From the NCBI GenBank assembly GCA_003168375.1, contig PMSI01000003.1, positions 372,001 through 436,000 on the forward strand: a stretch of 64,000 bases of DNA, read 5' to 3'. The DNA comes from Vulcanimicrobiota bacterium. GTDB taxonomy: Bacteria > Vulcanimicrobiota > Vulcanimicrobiia > Vulcanimicrobiales > Vulcanimicrobiaceae. This document shows positions 36,085 through 44,753 of this stretch, piece by piece. Both the position numbers and the translations under genes were made by a program. The notes under the pieces were generated by a model, which worked only from the letters and a program-made list of their open reading frames with translations, ran no database searches and was not told where the DNA came from. How positions within the stretch are numbered: the first letter of the stretch is position 1; each line of letters begins with the position of its first letter.

Positions 36085-37626
36085 TCAGACTTTCGCCGAG
36101 CACACCCGAGTCGCCCACCCGGCGGAACCGGAATATTCGCCGCACAACCACACGTCGGTGATGTTCTGCGGGTCTCGGCAAGCGGAGAAGTAGTCACCCC
36201 AGCGCCCTCCGCCGTACGTGCTCGCGCCTGCCTGCACGAGGGTACTGCTCCGCAACGTATTGACCGGATCCGTCGCGCTTCGCGCCGTGGCGCGAAGCGC
36301 GCCGTACTCGGTTGCGCTGCAGCGTCCGAACACCATGAACGCGTCCCCGTTCTGCGCGGTCTGCATCGCGGGATAGAAGAAATATGCTCCCGGCGTTCCG
36401 TAGCGCCCTTGCTGTACGACGGCGCTGCCGCCGACGTCGAGCTGATACCACTGTGCAACCGACCGCGCGACGCTTTCACCCTGCCAGGTGAACTTCGAGG
36501 TGTGCGCCGTCCAGAGGCCGTCCGCCGCCGCGCCATCACCGTGGTAGATCGCGTTGAGCAGCCGCGAATCGCCGGTGTTGAGTTTGGGCGACCCGCCGAG
36601 TTGATCGGCCGACGGTGGCAAATCGTACGACTGGCACGCGATCGCCGCGGCGGTGAGCGTAGGAGATCCAGGCGGGTTTTGCCATGCGGCGAGCGGGTCG
36701 GTCAACGTCCATGCGGTAAGCGCCGCTCCGCCCGGCCAGAGCGCATTGACCAGATATGCCGGACCGGGCGCCGTCCGATGATGAACGGCGGGCTGCAGCG
36801 AGAACGCGGGACTCCCGTCGGGATTCGCCAGCTGCACGATGTCGTGCCACCGCAGAACGGGCGTCGCCGCCCCTGGAGGTGCGAAGACCTCGCTCTTATT
36901 GAGGATGCGCAGCTTCGCGTATTGAAAGCCGCCGCCGAAGCGGAACATGTTGAGCCCGATGTAGATCGCCTGCTCGTCGAATCCCAGAGTCGGATAGTCC
37001 GCCCAGTTTTGCGTCGGCGTGTCACCGTCGAGCGCAGCATCCAGCGCCCACGTGTAGTACGCGCCGCGCGGATTCGGCGTCTGCGACGCGCCGAGCATGA
37101 TCCATGACCCGGGCGGGCTCTCTCGTTTCGCGACGACGATCACGATCCAGCGCTGCGCGAAGTGGTCGTACGCGAGCTTCGGGTCGAACACCGACGTGGC
37201 TCCGGGCGGCATCGCTGCGCCGAACAGCGCGGAAAACGGAAGCGAGCCCGGCAGCGGACGAGTTTTGGGCGCGACGGCGAACTCCGCATTGACGGCCGTC
37301 ATAACGTCGTTGGGGCCGGCGGCGAGCGCAGGATCGGGCGGCTCCAGCGCGGTCGCCCCGATGGCATCGAAGTTGTCGACCAGGACCGGGCCGGGCGCGG
37401 CCGGCGCTTGCGCGTCGATGACGGCCGCGACCGCTTCCAAGGCGAACATGTCGGGTGCGCGCGCGGCTTCGACGAGGCGCTCGTATTCATCGCGCGAGAC
37501 GGGCCAACGCGTAACCTGCCAGGTCGGACGCGGTCCGGAGGTTTGCTGTGCGGCAAGGGCGCCCGGCGGTAAATTCCACGGATTGCGCGTCGCTCCGGCG
37601 ATCGGAGCGCTCGATTTCATCTCCAT
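36085..37626 (-). CDS. Beta-propeller-like protein of unknown function (513 aa)
   Basis: ATG 37626 (MEMKSSAPIAG). No signal peptide is evident. Segments such as SVFDPKLAYDHFAQRWIVIV, GAYYTWALDAALDGDTPTQNW and YPTLGFDEQAIYIGLNMFR recur in sialidase-like propeller proteins, where each blade records a 'data' strand. The C-terminus has four scattered cysteines (FGRCSA, SACRDP, WLCGEY, RVCSAK). No catalytic Asp-box was identified. The start is overlapped by the small membrane-protein gene upstream. Confidence 0.65.
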   Translation of the reverse strand: MEMKSSAPIAGATRNPWNLPPGALAAQQTSGPRPTWQVTRWPVSRDEYERLVEAARAPDMFALEAVAAVIDAQAPAAPGPVLVDNFDAIGATALEPPDPALAAGPNDVMTAVNAEFAVAPKTRPLPGSLPFSALFGAAMPPGATSVFDPKLAYDHFAQRWIVIVVAKRESPPGSWIMLGASQTPNPRGAYYTWALDAALDGDTPTQNWADYPTLGFDEQAIYIGLNMFRFGGGFQYAKLRILNKSEVFAPPGAATPVLRWHDIVQLANPDGSPAFSLQPAVHHRTAPGPAYLVNALWPGGAALTAWTLTDPLAAWQNPPGSPTLTAAAIACQSYDLPPSADQLGGSPKLNTGDSRLLNAIYHGDGAAADGLWTAHTSKFTWQGESVARSVAQWYQLDVGGSAVVQQGRYGTPGAYFFYPAMQTAQNGDAFMVFGRCSATEYGALRATARSATDPVNTLRSSTLVQAGASTYGGGRWGDYFSACRDPQNITDVWLCGEYSGSAGWATRVCSAKV

Positions 37627-37787
37627 AAAAACCTCAGCTCCGAAAGCCGCTTGCGCACGAACGCCACGATCGAGCGCCGCCTAAGAAGGGCGGTCACGAC
37701 GGTGACGCCGAGCCCGACGTAGACCAGTTCGAGAAGTCCGCTCCCGCCGTCGGGCGCCACACCAAACCAATGCTCGAAGTAGTCCAT
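37617..37787 (-). CDS. Small single-span membrane protein (56 aa)
   Basis: ATG 37787 is preceded by GGAGGA at ideal spacing, the best ribosome-binding site in this part of the window. The product starts MDYFEHWFGVAPDGGSG, has one hydrophobic helix (LLELVYVGLGVTVVTALL) and a basic tail (RRRSIVAFVRKRLSELRFLWR). Its last codons overlap the start of the 513-residue gene (ATGGAGATGA), so the pair is translationally coupled. Function unknown. Confidence 0.6.
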   Translation of the reverse strand: MDYFEHWFGVAPDGGSGLLELVYVGLGVTVVTALLRRRSIVAFVRKRLSELRFLWR

Positions 37788-37939
37788 GCGCGGTCCTCCG
37801 ATCGCTGCTTGGGGCTGCCAGCGTAGCGCAAAACGCTGTGGTTGTCTAGTAGGATAAGGCTAGCCTTGCTCGGGCGCCGCCGGCGCTTTGGAGCGAACCC
37901 CTATCCGCCCGCCCTCCGAGGCGTTTATACTGGGCACCC

Positions 37940-38158
37940 ATGGGCGAGCGAGAGCAGTCACGCGGCCCACACAGCGAAGGGCGCGCAGCCGATCCGTTCG
38001 GACAGCCGGAACCGGATGAGGAGCGGCCGCGCCCCGGCCCCCCGTACCGGGAAGTTCCGATCGGCAGCCCCGTCAGCTCCGACGCGTTCGAAGAGCTGAA
38101 GCGCTCGGCCGAAACACCGGAGCCCGGCCCGGGCGAGGCACAGATCGACGACGGCTGA
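37940..38158 (+). CDS. Small Pro/Glu-rich hydrophilic protein (72 aa)
   Basis: 72 residues, very hydrophilic (MGEREQSRGPHSEGRAADPF), with many Pro, Glu, Gly and Arg; probably disordered. No Shine-Dalgarno site, but TATACT at 37926-37931 could be a -10 box ending eight bases before the ATG, like two other near-leaderless genes in this window; no -35 box is clear. Divergent from the small membrane protein gene. Confidence 0.45.
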   Translation: MGEREQSRGPHSEGRAADPFGQPEPDEERPRPGPPYREVPIGSPVSSDAFEELKRSAETPEPGPGEAQIDDG

Positions 38159-38249
38159 GGCGGGGCGAGGCGCTCACACAAGCTGCGGGAACTCCGGCGG
38201 ATCGCAAATTGCGTCGGCCTGCGGTGAGGCGCAAAGGCCTACACGTTCT

Positions 38250-38516
38250 TCAAGGGCGTCGGGGCTTCGCCGAGCGGCCGAAGCCGCGCAGATCGAGCGC
38301 GATCACGCGATGGCGCTTCGCCAGGATGGGGATCGTGTCGCGCCACACGCCGAGGTCGTCCGCTAGTCCGTGCACGAGAACCACCGGCGGGCCGCTGCCG
38401 GAGTCGACGTACGCAATCCGTTCGCACAGCACGTCGGCGCTTCGAACCTCGGTTCGCGCAACGGCCGGAGCGATCGCGACCAGCAACGCCAGGGCGCAGG
38501 CAATCGTCGCCCTCAT
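38250..38516 (-). pseudogene. Truncated exported alpha/beta hydrolase
   Basis: 88 residues from ATG 38516: a signal peptide (MRATIACALALLVAIAPAVA) and the start of an alpha/beta hydrolase core, VVLVHGLADDLGVWRD and HRVIALDLRGFGRSAKP, after which the frame stops. The family needs ~250-300 residues including the nucleophile elbow, so this is a 3'-truncated gene. It overlaps the upstream gene by ATGA. Confidence 0.7.
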
Positions 38517-39283
38517 AGGCAGTTCGGGATCGGCCGGCTGAGATCGAGCTTCTTGACGCGATCGTCCGCATCGTACGTGATCGTGATGCGATACCGGAAA
38601 CTGCAGCCCGGTTCGAACGCGCCCGGCAGCCTCACGTACGCGAGCCCGCTGGGCGGCTTCGTCACCCGCTCGCTCTCATCGGTAGCGACCAGCCCGCGCG
38701 TGCCGAGCGCCGCGTACACCGCTTCCCGCGGCAGCCCGGCGTGCACGTTCGCAAACATCCACTGCCGGTCGGCCGTCGCGCGCGCAACCTGCCAGGCCGA
38801 TGCTGCTCTGAACGCTTCGATGGTCTGACCGGCGAACGTGTTGCGCGCCGCGGGATCGTCGGGCAGGGCATGATAGAGCCGCTGCCACGTCGGCCCACCG
38901 CCGCCGAGCTCGAGTCCGAAGAGAATCGCCGCAGCCTGTTGCTCGCGCCGGACCTCGGCGCGGACGGTCTCCGGCAGACGTTGCGCGGGACCAGGCGGCG
39001 CGGCAGTCCACACCGCCGGCTTGCCGGCCGGGTCGCGTCCCGCGTACCACACGTAGGGCGCGAACGCGGGCATCCGGCTGCGGTCCTTCGGGACCGCTTC
39101 CATGCGGCTGCCTGCGAATGCGAGCTGCATGGCGTGGACGATATCGTCCAAGGTCACGGGTTGGCCGCTTACGGTAATCGACCACGGCGGCGGGGTCTGC
39201 GCGCGCGCGACCGTGGCGGCGGAAAACAGCCAGAACGTTGCCGCGACGGTGAACGCGAGAAACCGCCAGGGTGCGCGATGCAT
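38513..39283 (-). CDS. Exported protein of unknown function (256 aa)
   Basis: ATG 39283 gives a clear signal peptide (MHRAPWRFLAFTVAATFWLF, cleavage after VARAQ). The mature part contains PPWSITVSGQPVTLDDIVHA and two conserved-looking cysteines near the end (PGCSFRYRI, PIPNCL). The family is not recognised. It overlaps the hydrolase relic by four bases and its start overlaps the divergent TPR gene by six. Confidence 0.65.
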   Translation of the reverse strand: MHRAPWRFLAFTVAATFWLFSAATVARAQTPPPWSITVSGQPVTLDDIVHAMQLAFAGSRMEAVPKDRSRMPAFAPYVWYAGRDPAGKPAVWTAAPPGPAQRLPETVRAEVRREQQAAAILFGLELGGGGPTWQRLYHALPDDPAARNTFAGQTIEAFRAASAWQVARATADRQWMFANVHAGLPREAVYAALGTRGLVATDESERVTKPPSGLAYVRLPGAFEPGCSFRYRITITYDADDRVKKLDLSRPIPNCL

Positions 39284-40672
39284 CACGAAGTACAGTCTCG
39301 GCACGTGCTTGCAAGCATCCTGTTGGCCGCGTGCATGGTTCCCGAGCGGTTGCACCTGACCGGCATCGCGACCGGCGACGGTCCCGCCGGTCGCGCGATC
39401 GCGGCGCGCCTCAAACACCAGAGCTTCGCCAAGGTTGCCGGGTCGATCCGTGACGGCGGCGAGGTGAGCTTCTCGGATCTCGGGTGGATCGCGCGCGACC
39501 GGCTCGACGCAGCGCGGCACAGCGCGTTCGAACGGCTGCTGGGAGGACCAACGTCCGATATCGCCGTCGCGGCATCGCTGCACGTGGGTCAGACCGCTGA
39601 GGCTCGTCTCGGCACGCTCCGGCAGTTCGTTCACCTCGAAGAGGTTCGCCCGAGCATGGCCTGCGATCGCGCGATCGCTCGCTACCCGAACGATCGGCTC
39701 GCGCTGACCGCGCGCGCAACGTGGGAGAGGACGGCCGGGAACTACCGTGCCGCACTGGCCGACTACTCGGCCGTCATTCGCCTCGATCCGACCTCATATG
39801 CGGCCCGCTACGAGCGCGCCCTCACGTACTACGTCATGGGCGATTCCGCGCGCGCTTTCGATGACATCACTGCGGCGTTTGAAGCGAATTCCCCCGACGC
39901 GAACGGATATACGCTGCGCGGTCTCATCGAGGAGGCGCGCGGCGAGGACGATCTCGCAACCGCCGATGAAGGGTATGCCATCGCGCAATATCAGGCCGCG
40001 GGAAGCGACGACTCCGGAGCGCGCTACGCGCTGGGCGTCGCCTACGCAAACCTCGGCTACTTCGAGGCCGCGATCGATGAGCTCGACCCGGCGTTGAAGA
40101 AGAACCCGGACAACGCGTTCGCGTACCAATCGCGAGGTTTCGCCTGGTTCTCGCGCGGTGTGTTGGAAAAGGCGGCGGCCGACTTCACGGCAGCCTCGCG
40201 CGCCAAGCCGAAGGCGGTTCGTCCGTACCTCGGCCTGGCGATGCTGAGCTTTTCGAAGGGTGATGCAGCCGCGGCGCTCGAGCATGCCCGCGAAGCATCG
40301 ACGGCCGATCCCGGCGATGCGTATGCCGCCTTGTGGATTCTGGTCGCGGGGCGCGCCCTTCAGCGCGCGGTACCGCTCGCCGGTCAGGAAGCCTTTGCCG
40401 CGTCAGCGGCGTGGCCGGCTCCGATCATCAGGGTCTACCTCGGGCGCACGCCGGTCGAATCGCTCGAAGCGGCAGCGTCTTCTCCCGATCCGTTCACCCA
40501 GCGCCGTCAGCTGTGCGAAGCCCGCTTTTATCGTGCCGCGTACACGGGTGCCGCGGGCGAGGGCGCGAGCGCTCTAGCCCTCTATCAGGACGCGGTCCGA
40601 GACTGCCCGTATCGCGAGTATGAACGCGCGGCGGCGGCGCAGGTCGTGCGTGGTCGCGAACCCGCCCGATGA
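39278..40672 (+). CDS. Exported tetratricopeptide-repeat protein
   Basis: 464 residues from ATG 39278; GTG 39305 (VLASILLAACM) is a second possible start and would put a lipoprotein-like signal at the N-terminus. From about residue 130 to 400 there are at least six TPR units, for example NYRAALADYSAVIRLDPTSY, YFEAAIDELDPALKKNPDNA and VLEKAAADFTAASRAKPKAV. It shares a 5' end with the divergent exported protein, so the two probably have back-to-back promoters within their coding starts. Likely a scaffold in the periplasm or at the membrane. Confidence 0.7.
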   Translation: MHHEVQSRHVLASILLAACMVPERLHLTGIATGDGPAGRAIAARLKHQSFAKVAGSIRDGGEVSFSDLGWIARDRLDAARHSAFERLLGGPTSDIAVAASLHVGQTAEARLGTLRQFVHLEEVRPSMACDRAIARYPNDRLALTARATWERTAGNYRAALADYSAVIRLDPTSYAARYERALTYYVMGDSARAFDDITAAFEANSPDANGYTLRGLIEEARGEDDLATADEGYAIAQYQAAGSDDSGARYALGVAYANLGYFEAAIDELDPALKKNPDNAFAYQSRGFAWFSRGVLEKAAADFTAASRAKPKAVRPYLGLAMLSFSKGDAAAALEHAREASTADPGDAYAALWILVAGRALQRAVPLAGQEAFAASAAWPAPIIRVYLGRTPVESLEAAASSPDPFTQRRQLCEARFYRAAYTGAAGEGASALALYQDAVRDCPYREYERAAAAQVVRGREPAR

Positions 40673-40684
40673 GACGTGCCGGCC

Positions 40685-40900
40685 TCACACGTTCTGCAGC
40701 CAAGCCGCGCGGACGTTCTTCAGCAAGGCCGGGTAGATGATCCGGCGCCGGAACGGGTCGATCAACGCCACGTAGAGCGGCGTGATCCAGCCGACGGCCT
40801 CGACGTAGATCGCGAAGTAGTAGCGATAACCGTCCAGCGTTTGCGCGAGCGCGCTGAGCGCGGCCAGGGGAATGACACTAGCGCTGCGATTCAGTCGCAT
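40685..40900 (-). CDS. Small hydrophobic protein (71 aa)
   Basis: ATG 40900, MRLNRSASVIPLAALSALAQ, followed by an aromatic-rich stretch (YRYYFAIYVEAVGWITPLYV) and a basic end (FRRRIIYPALLKNVRAAW). It might span the membrane once or twice. No ribosome-binding site is obvious and I recognise no family. Confidence 0.4.
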   Translation of the reverse strand: MRLNRSASVIPLAALSALAQTLDGYRYYFAIYVEAVGWITPLYVALIDPFRRRIIYPALLKNVRAAWLQNV

Positions 40901-41025
40901 CCGCGATTTCGCTCACCGCGTGCCCGTCTGCCAGGAGTATGGGAGTTCGGTGGAGGTGGAGCGGGCGCGGCCCCGACCACCCGACACTGGCGTTTCATTT
41001 GCGAGTGCTGGCTTATGGGTGCCCT

Positions 41026-41296
41026 GTGCTTTGTGAATCGGGTTTGGCTGCTGGAGATGCGCGCGTCGCTTGCCCGCGACGGCGAGCGGTTCGCTCGCGC
41101 ATGCGGTCGATGCTGCGCTGGACGCGCGCGCGGCCTCAGCGGCGGCGCGCGGGGGTCTCGATCGTCAGAGACGACGCGCCGGCACTGCGCGTCGCGATCG
41201 ATGCCGACGGGCTGACGCTCGTCCTCGTCAATCTCATCCGTGAAGCACGGTCGCCCGGGCGGAGGAGTCTTCATCGGCATTCGTATGGACGACTCG
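41026..41296 (+). pseudogene. HATPase_c repeat copy G (frameshifted, 3'-truncated)
   Basis: Starts at the conserved GTGCTTTGTGAATCGG (41026), followed by an extra G that shifts the frame at the sixth codon. The N-box has lost nine bases (CTCATCcgtgaag instead of LIDNAVK), and similarity ends at ~41296 in GGGVFIGIRMDDSS. The whole ATP lid and G2 box are missing. The TIR-like gene starts 33 bases later, so its arrival may have removed the 3' half. Confidence 0.8.
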
Positions 41297-41328
41297 AGCG
41301 AATTGTGTACATTTGGCATCCCGAAGAG

Positions 41329-41862
41329 ATGGTCGCAAGGCCATCGGATATCTTGGCGTTGGCGATTCGAGCGTACAAGGCGCCGCTCAAAGCAGAATTC
41401 GCAAAGCCCGACACCATCCCGATCTTCGTTTCGCATCGATTTTCGGACGCCACGCTACGCAGCCTGACCCTCGAAAACATTAGGAAGTCTTTGCTCGAGA
41501 ACAATTGTTATCCGGTCGAGGCGGCGTCGACCTTGATGAAGGAACCCTTTACGATCTACATGGACGTTTCGACGAAGCTTTGGACCGCACCGGCTGGGAT
41601 CGTTCTGGTCACCAAGGAACTCGACAGCAGGCACATTACCATCAATCTTGCTCACGAGCTGGGTTTTCTGATGGGCCAAGGGAAGCCGATCCTGATCTTA
41701 GTGGAAGACGAACCCGAGTGCGAAGATATGATGAGCCGTTTTGTGAACCTGGCCGGTGTGCTCTACAAACGCTTTCACGCAGGCGCGGCGAGCGAGGACC
41801 GCAGCTCCGTCCAAGCTATCGTCAGTTCGTGGATTCAACAAAACGTCAAGAGCACTCGCTAG
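41329..41862 (+). CDS. Short TIR-like / nucleotide-binding protein
   Basis: I take ATG 41329 (MVARPSDILALAIRAYKAPL) although the frame extends upstream into copy G. In the 177 residues, TIPIFVSHRFSDATLRSLTL is a TIR-type first strand and helix, and ITINLAHELGFLMGQGKPIL has the 'N-aHElG-a-g-gkp' pattern of TIR-like and deoxyribosyltransferase-like nucleotide-binding folds, with Glu as candidate catalytic residue; LVEDEPECED follows. Probably an NAD-targeting effector; no cyclase or sensor gene is next to it. Confidence 0.6.
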   Translation: MVARPSDILALAIRAYKAPLKAEFAKPDTIPIFVSHRFSDATLRSLTLENIRKSLLENNCYPVEAASTLMKEPFTIYMDVSTKLWTAPAGIVLVTKELDSRHITINLAHELGFLMGQGKPILILVEDEPECEDMMSRFVNLAGVLYKRFHAGAASEDRSSVQAIVSSWIQQNVKSTR

Positions 41863-42084
41863 ACGCCGGCCCACCGAAGCGCGGCTGTACATCGCCGGCG
41901 GCGTTGCGTACGCATCGCCGCCTTGATCACGGCCCCGGTGATCCTCGGCGACGACCGCGCACCGTGTACCAAATGGAGTTCGTACGGCCTGGCGGGCGTG
42001 CCTGAGAGGCGTGTCTGGCACCGCCAAGTTCCGGCGATACAAAGATAGGAGTCCCAAGCGGGCGTCCCGGCGAAGGCTATATCA

Positions 42085-42308
42085 GTGGCGGTGGGTTTCT
42101 TCTCGTCCGCGCACGCGACGAAGCGTACCGAGACCGCCCAGAGACAGCACTCGCAATCCTGGAGTACCAGGGGCTAATCGAGACGTGGCACGATCGTCGC
42201 GTCGAGCCAGGTGAGGCCTTTGGTGGCGCCATCGACGCTAATCTGGAGCGGTTGACCCGCAATCCGATTGCTGGCTCGATGGTGCCGCACGTTCCCCTCT
42301 CCGCCTAG
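42085..42308 (+). pseudogene. TIR-domain gene relic
   Basis: A frame-2 fragment reads YRDRPETALAILEYQGLIET, then WHDRRVEPGEAFGGAIDANL and ERLTRN, matching the helix A to loop region of bacterial TIR domains ('l-ali--W-D-ri-pG--w---i---l--a'). Just upstream in another frame FFSSAHAT supplies the first strand, so one frameshift near 42115 is present. After ~42265 similarity ends and TAG follows at 42306-42308. The gene has lost its C-terminal half. Confidence 0.65.
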
Positions 42309-42390
42309 CTCCAAAAAGAAGTTAGTCGATGCGTACCGAAGCAGGCTCGCCGTCGACGCGGAACGCGGACATCCGAGCTGAGAGTTTGGC

Positions 42391-42418
42391 TTGGCTCCAA
42401 TATGCCCACGTCTATAGT
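42391..42418 (+). promoter_or_regulatory. Promoter inside a perfect 9-bp inverted repeat
   Basis: TTGGCT (42391-42396), 16 bases, TATAGT (42413-42418), followed by ATG at 42430. TGGCTCCAA (42392-42400) is mirrored exactly by TTGGAGCCA (42418-42426) with a 17-base spacer, so both promoter boxes lie in the arms of the dyad. A repressor bound here would block RNA polymerase directly. Confidence 0.55.
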
Positions 42419-42429
42419 TGGAGCCACCT

Positions 42430-43126
42430 ATGATGCAGAAGCGCATAGGTGAAGCGTTAAGGAAGCCGTTTATGAGTACTCGGTTCGTTTCACAGGTTGC
42501 GTTCGCGTTGGTGATTCTGGTAGTCGTAGCCTCCGTCGCGGTCGGATTTGCACGCTTTATGCCTCCAGGCATCACAGAGTACTGGACCATGGTCCAGGCC
42601 GTTGCTGTAACAGTCACGCTCGCGTTCATCGCGTTACAGGCACACCTTGCCCTTCGTCAACTGGATCAAAACGACCGAACCGCAAAGGTAGAGCGCACGA
42701 TTGCATTGATCGATCGGGCGTCGACGCTACGCCTCGGCCAAGTCATTCGTAGGCTTCGCCGACAACAGAGTTACGTTGAGTCGGGCAAAGCGCTTGGCGA
42801 AGCCTTAAAGTCGGACGACAACCCCGCCGTGAATCGACAAGGCGAGCGCTGGGAAGACGCGATGGCCCTCTTTAGCTACTTTCTCGGCGTAGAAAAACTA
42901 CTGCAAAGCTGAAGTCATTGATCAAAAACTCCTTCTAAGGGACCTCTGCGGCGACATAATTCGCTCTTACTTGCTGCTGTATCCATTTTTGAACGAGATG
43001 CGGCCGTGGGCGCTCGACGACTTCCGGACACTGGCGCAGAATGCGAGGTCGTATATGAGGAACAACTACCCGCATTCTGAACCAGAACTGTTAGAAGCCG
43101 ACCTGACGTGCAGCGCCCATCCTTAG
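42430..43126 (+). pseudogene. Two-helix membrane protein with one frameshift (DUF4760-like)
   Basis: Start ATG 42430, 11 bases after a -10 box. The N-terminus has two helices (FVSQVAFALVILVVVASVAV and AVAVTVTLAFIALQAHLAL) and a coiled, basic cytosolic part. At an A5 run (42894-42898) the frame breaks; removing one A continues as VENYCKAEVIDQKLLLRDLC and on to LEADLTCSAHP with TAG at 43124-43126, giving ~230 residues, typical of DUF4760-like proteins. It may be a sequencing error rather than a dead gene. Confidence 0.6.
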
Positions 43127-43259
43127 CACAATCGATCCCGAAAGAGGCTGCGGTCCCGGTGAGGCTAGCAAGCTGACGCCGTCAGGCGAAGGTACGCCTG
43201 TGCCGGATCTCGCGGGCGGGGTTGCTAGCTCGATGTCAAACTAGACATGTCACGGACCG

Positions 43260-43757
43260 GTGCTTTGTGAATCGGTTTGGCTGCTCGACATGCGCGCCTC
43301 GCTACCCGCGCCGGCGAGCGGGTCGCTCGCGCATGCCGTCGACGCGGCGCTCGACGCGTGTGCGGCCGCGGCGGCAGCGTGGGGCGTCTCGATCGTCCGC
43401 GACGACGTCCCGGCGCTGCGCGTCGCAATCGACGCCGACCGGCTCACCCTCGTCCTGGTGAACCTGATCGACAACGCCGTCAAGCACGGCCGGCCGGGCG
43501 GCGGCGTGTTCGTCGGCGTCCACGTCGGCGACTCTCGCTTCGTGCAGCTCACGGTCGACGACGACGGTCCGGGGATCGCGTCCGCCGACCGCGAGCGCGT
43601 CTTCGCGTTCGGCGACCGCGGCGACACGGAGGCCAAGGGTACCGGGATCGGCCTCGCGCTCGTGCGGCTCATGATCGAACGCGCCGGCGGACGCGTCGAT
43701 CTCGAGACCTCGCCGCTCGGCGGCGCCCGCTTTGTGCTCGGGATTCCGCGCGCCTAA
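43260..43757 (+). CDS. HATPase_c repeat copy H (intact, 165 aa)
   Basis: Complete copy: VLCESVWLLDMRASLPAPAS to VLGIPRA and TAA. Motifs intact (LVNLIDNAVKHGRPGGG, DDDGPGIA, VFAFGDRGDTEA, GTGIGLALVRLM). Its last 17 bases before the final codons, GTGCTCGGGATTCCGCG (43734-43750), recur exactly at 44550-44566, on the far side of the DoxX/truncated-gene segment. Confidence 0.88.
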   Translation: MLCESVWLLDMRASLPAPASGSLAHAVDAALDACAAAAAAWGVSIVRDDVPALRVAIDADRLTLVLVNLIDNAVKHGRPGGGVFVGVHVGDSRFVQLTVDDDGPGIASADRERVFAFGDRGDTEAKGTGIGLALVRLMIERAGGRVDLETSPLGGARFVLGIPRA

Positions 43758-44062
43758 CCCACCAGGACGAGGCGGCCGCCGTTCGTCGTCAGGATGACCA
43801 GCAGCATCGAGATCAGCATGAGGTCGTACGACCAGCCGGGGCCATCTTTAGCAGAAGCCGGTTTTCCAGACGAAGACCTTCTCTTGAATCGCCGAGCACG
43901 ATAAGGATCAAGCCGATCGCGGCCAACTGTTGGGAAAGGCCCACGACCACGGCGACTCCGCCGGCGAGCTCCGCTACTGCCAGCACGGGAGGTGTTGCTA
44001 CTCGCGAAACTGTCTGCGCATCGTCGAGCGCTCCACCGAGGCGAACGAGCTCGCCAGCGAGG
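43754..44062 (-). pseudogene. DoxX-family C-terminal relic (copy 2)
   Basis: Minus-strand fragments read PPVLAVAELAGGVAVVVGLS, QQLAAIGLILIVLG and, after a small frameshift, WSYDLMLISMLLVILTTNGG ending LVLVG and TAG at 43756-43754. This is the last two-helix part of a DoxX-type inner-membrane protein. Its stop overlaps the TAA of copy H on the other strand. The N-terminal half is missing. Confidence 0.65.
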
Positions 44063-44547
44063 TCATTGCTTTGACGCGGGACCGCGTACTGAAAGCCGCG
44101 TGGCGGAGGCGACAATGGCTTCGGAGATGGCCTCGATTGACGCGACCACAACATCCACGAGCGCATCCCAAGCCGAACGCGGGTCGGGACGATCGTACCG
44201 GATGCCGGCCTTCTTGAGCGCGGCCTCGATGTCGGCACTCAGCGTATGCGCGCTCGTGACGCGCAACTCGCTCAGCAGGCGCAGCGACCCCGTGAGGGTC
44301 CGTACCTCGTCCTCGGGCAGGCCGACGACGTCGTCCAGAACACGACGGAGAAGTCCCAGCGATTTCTCGTCCTTGTCGAACTCGATGCGGGCGGCCCCCA
44401 GGGCGGCGCGAAGCGAACGCACGTTGAGCGGCTCCACGAGCGTTTCGTAGAGGGCCTTCGCCAGCGCCGGAATCTCGCCGAACTGTCCAGTCACCGGGCC
44501 GACGCTCATGCGCCGGCGATCCCGCTCCTGAGCCTTTTCTTCGTCAG
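44063..44547 (-). pseudogene. Truncated duplicate of the 589-residue gene's C-terminus
   Basis: Closely matches the last ~150-165 codons of 14254-16023 (SVGPVTGQFGEIPALAKALY, DKDEKSLGLLRRVLDDVVGL, YDRPDPRSAWDALVDVVVAS), including the stop. The match runs to about 44547, where it meets the HATPase 3' scrap. An internal ATG (44509) could still start a 148-residue protein, but the N-terminal domain is gone. Confidence 0.75.
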
Positions 44548-44549
44548 GC

Positions 44550-44573
44550 GTGCTCGGGATTCCGCGGGTCTAG
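44550..44573 (+). repeat. Orphan 3' scrap of the HATPase repeat
   Basis: GTGCTCGGGATTCCGCG followed by GGTCTAG encodes VLGIPRV and a stop, the exact end of a HATPase repeat gene, with nothing of the gene before it. The first 17 bases are identical to the end of copy H, 816 bases to the left. It closes the duplicated DoxX segment. Confidence 0.7.
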
Positions 44574-44753
44574 GCTTGCCGTTTGACTTTCATTGCAGAT
44601 CCGTACGTTAACGTTAATGGAAGGATAGCCGAGGCGGCGTTTCCAGACTTCAAAGATGCCGTGGCGGCCCTCCTCCCTACGTCCTAGCCTACTCGCGTGG
44701 AAAGCCGCGATAGGCGTCAGCTGCAAGGCGTCGAAACTCGTACGGCGACGGCG

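Noticed and set aside
38741-39277. Upstream extension of the TPR gene frame over the divergent exported protein
   Set aside because: It lies antisense to a gene with a clear signal peptide. The translated extension has no domain character, so the start at 39278 or 39305 is preferred.
42880-42915. Programmed frameshift at the A5 run
   Set aside because: No downstream pseudoknot or stem-loop and no classic slippery heptamer in the right phase. A one-base homopolymer indel explains it more simply.
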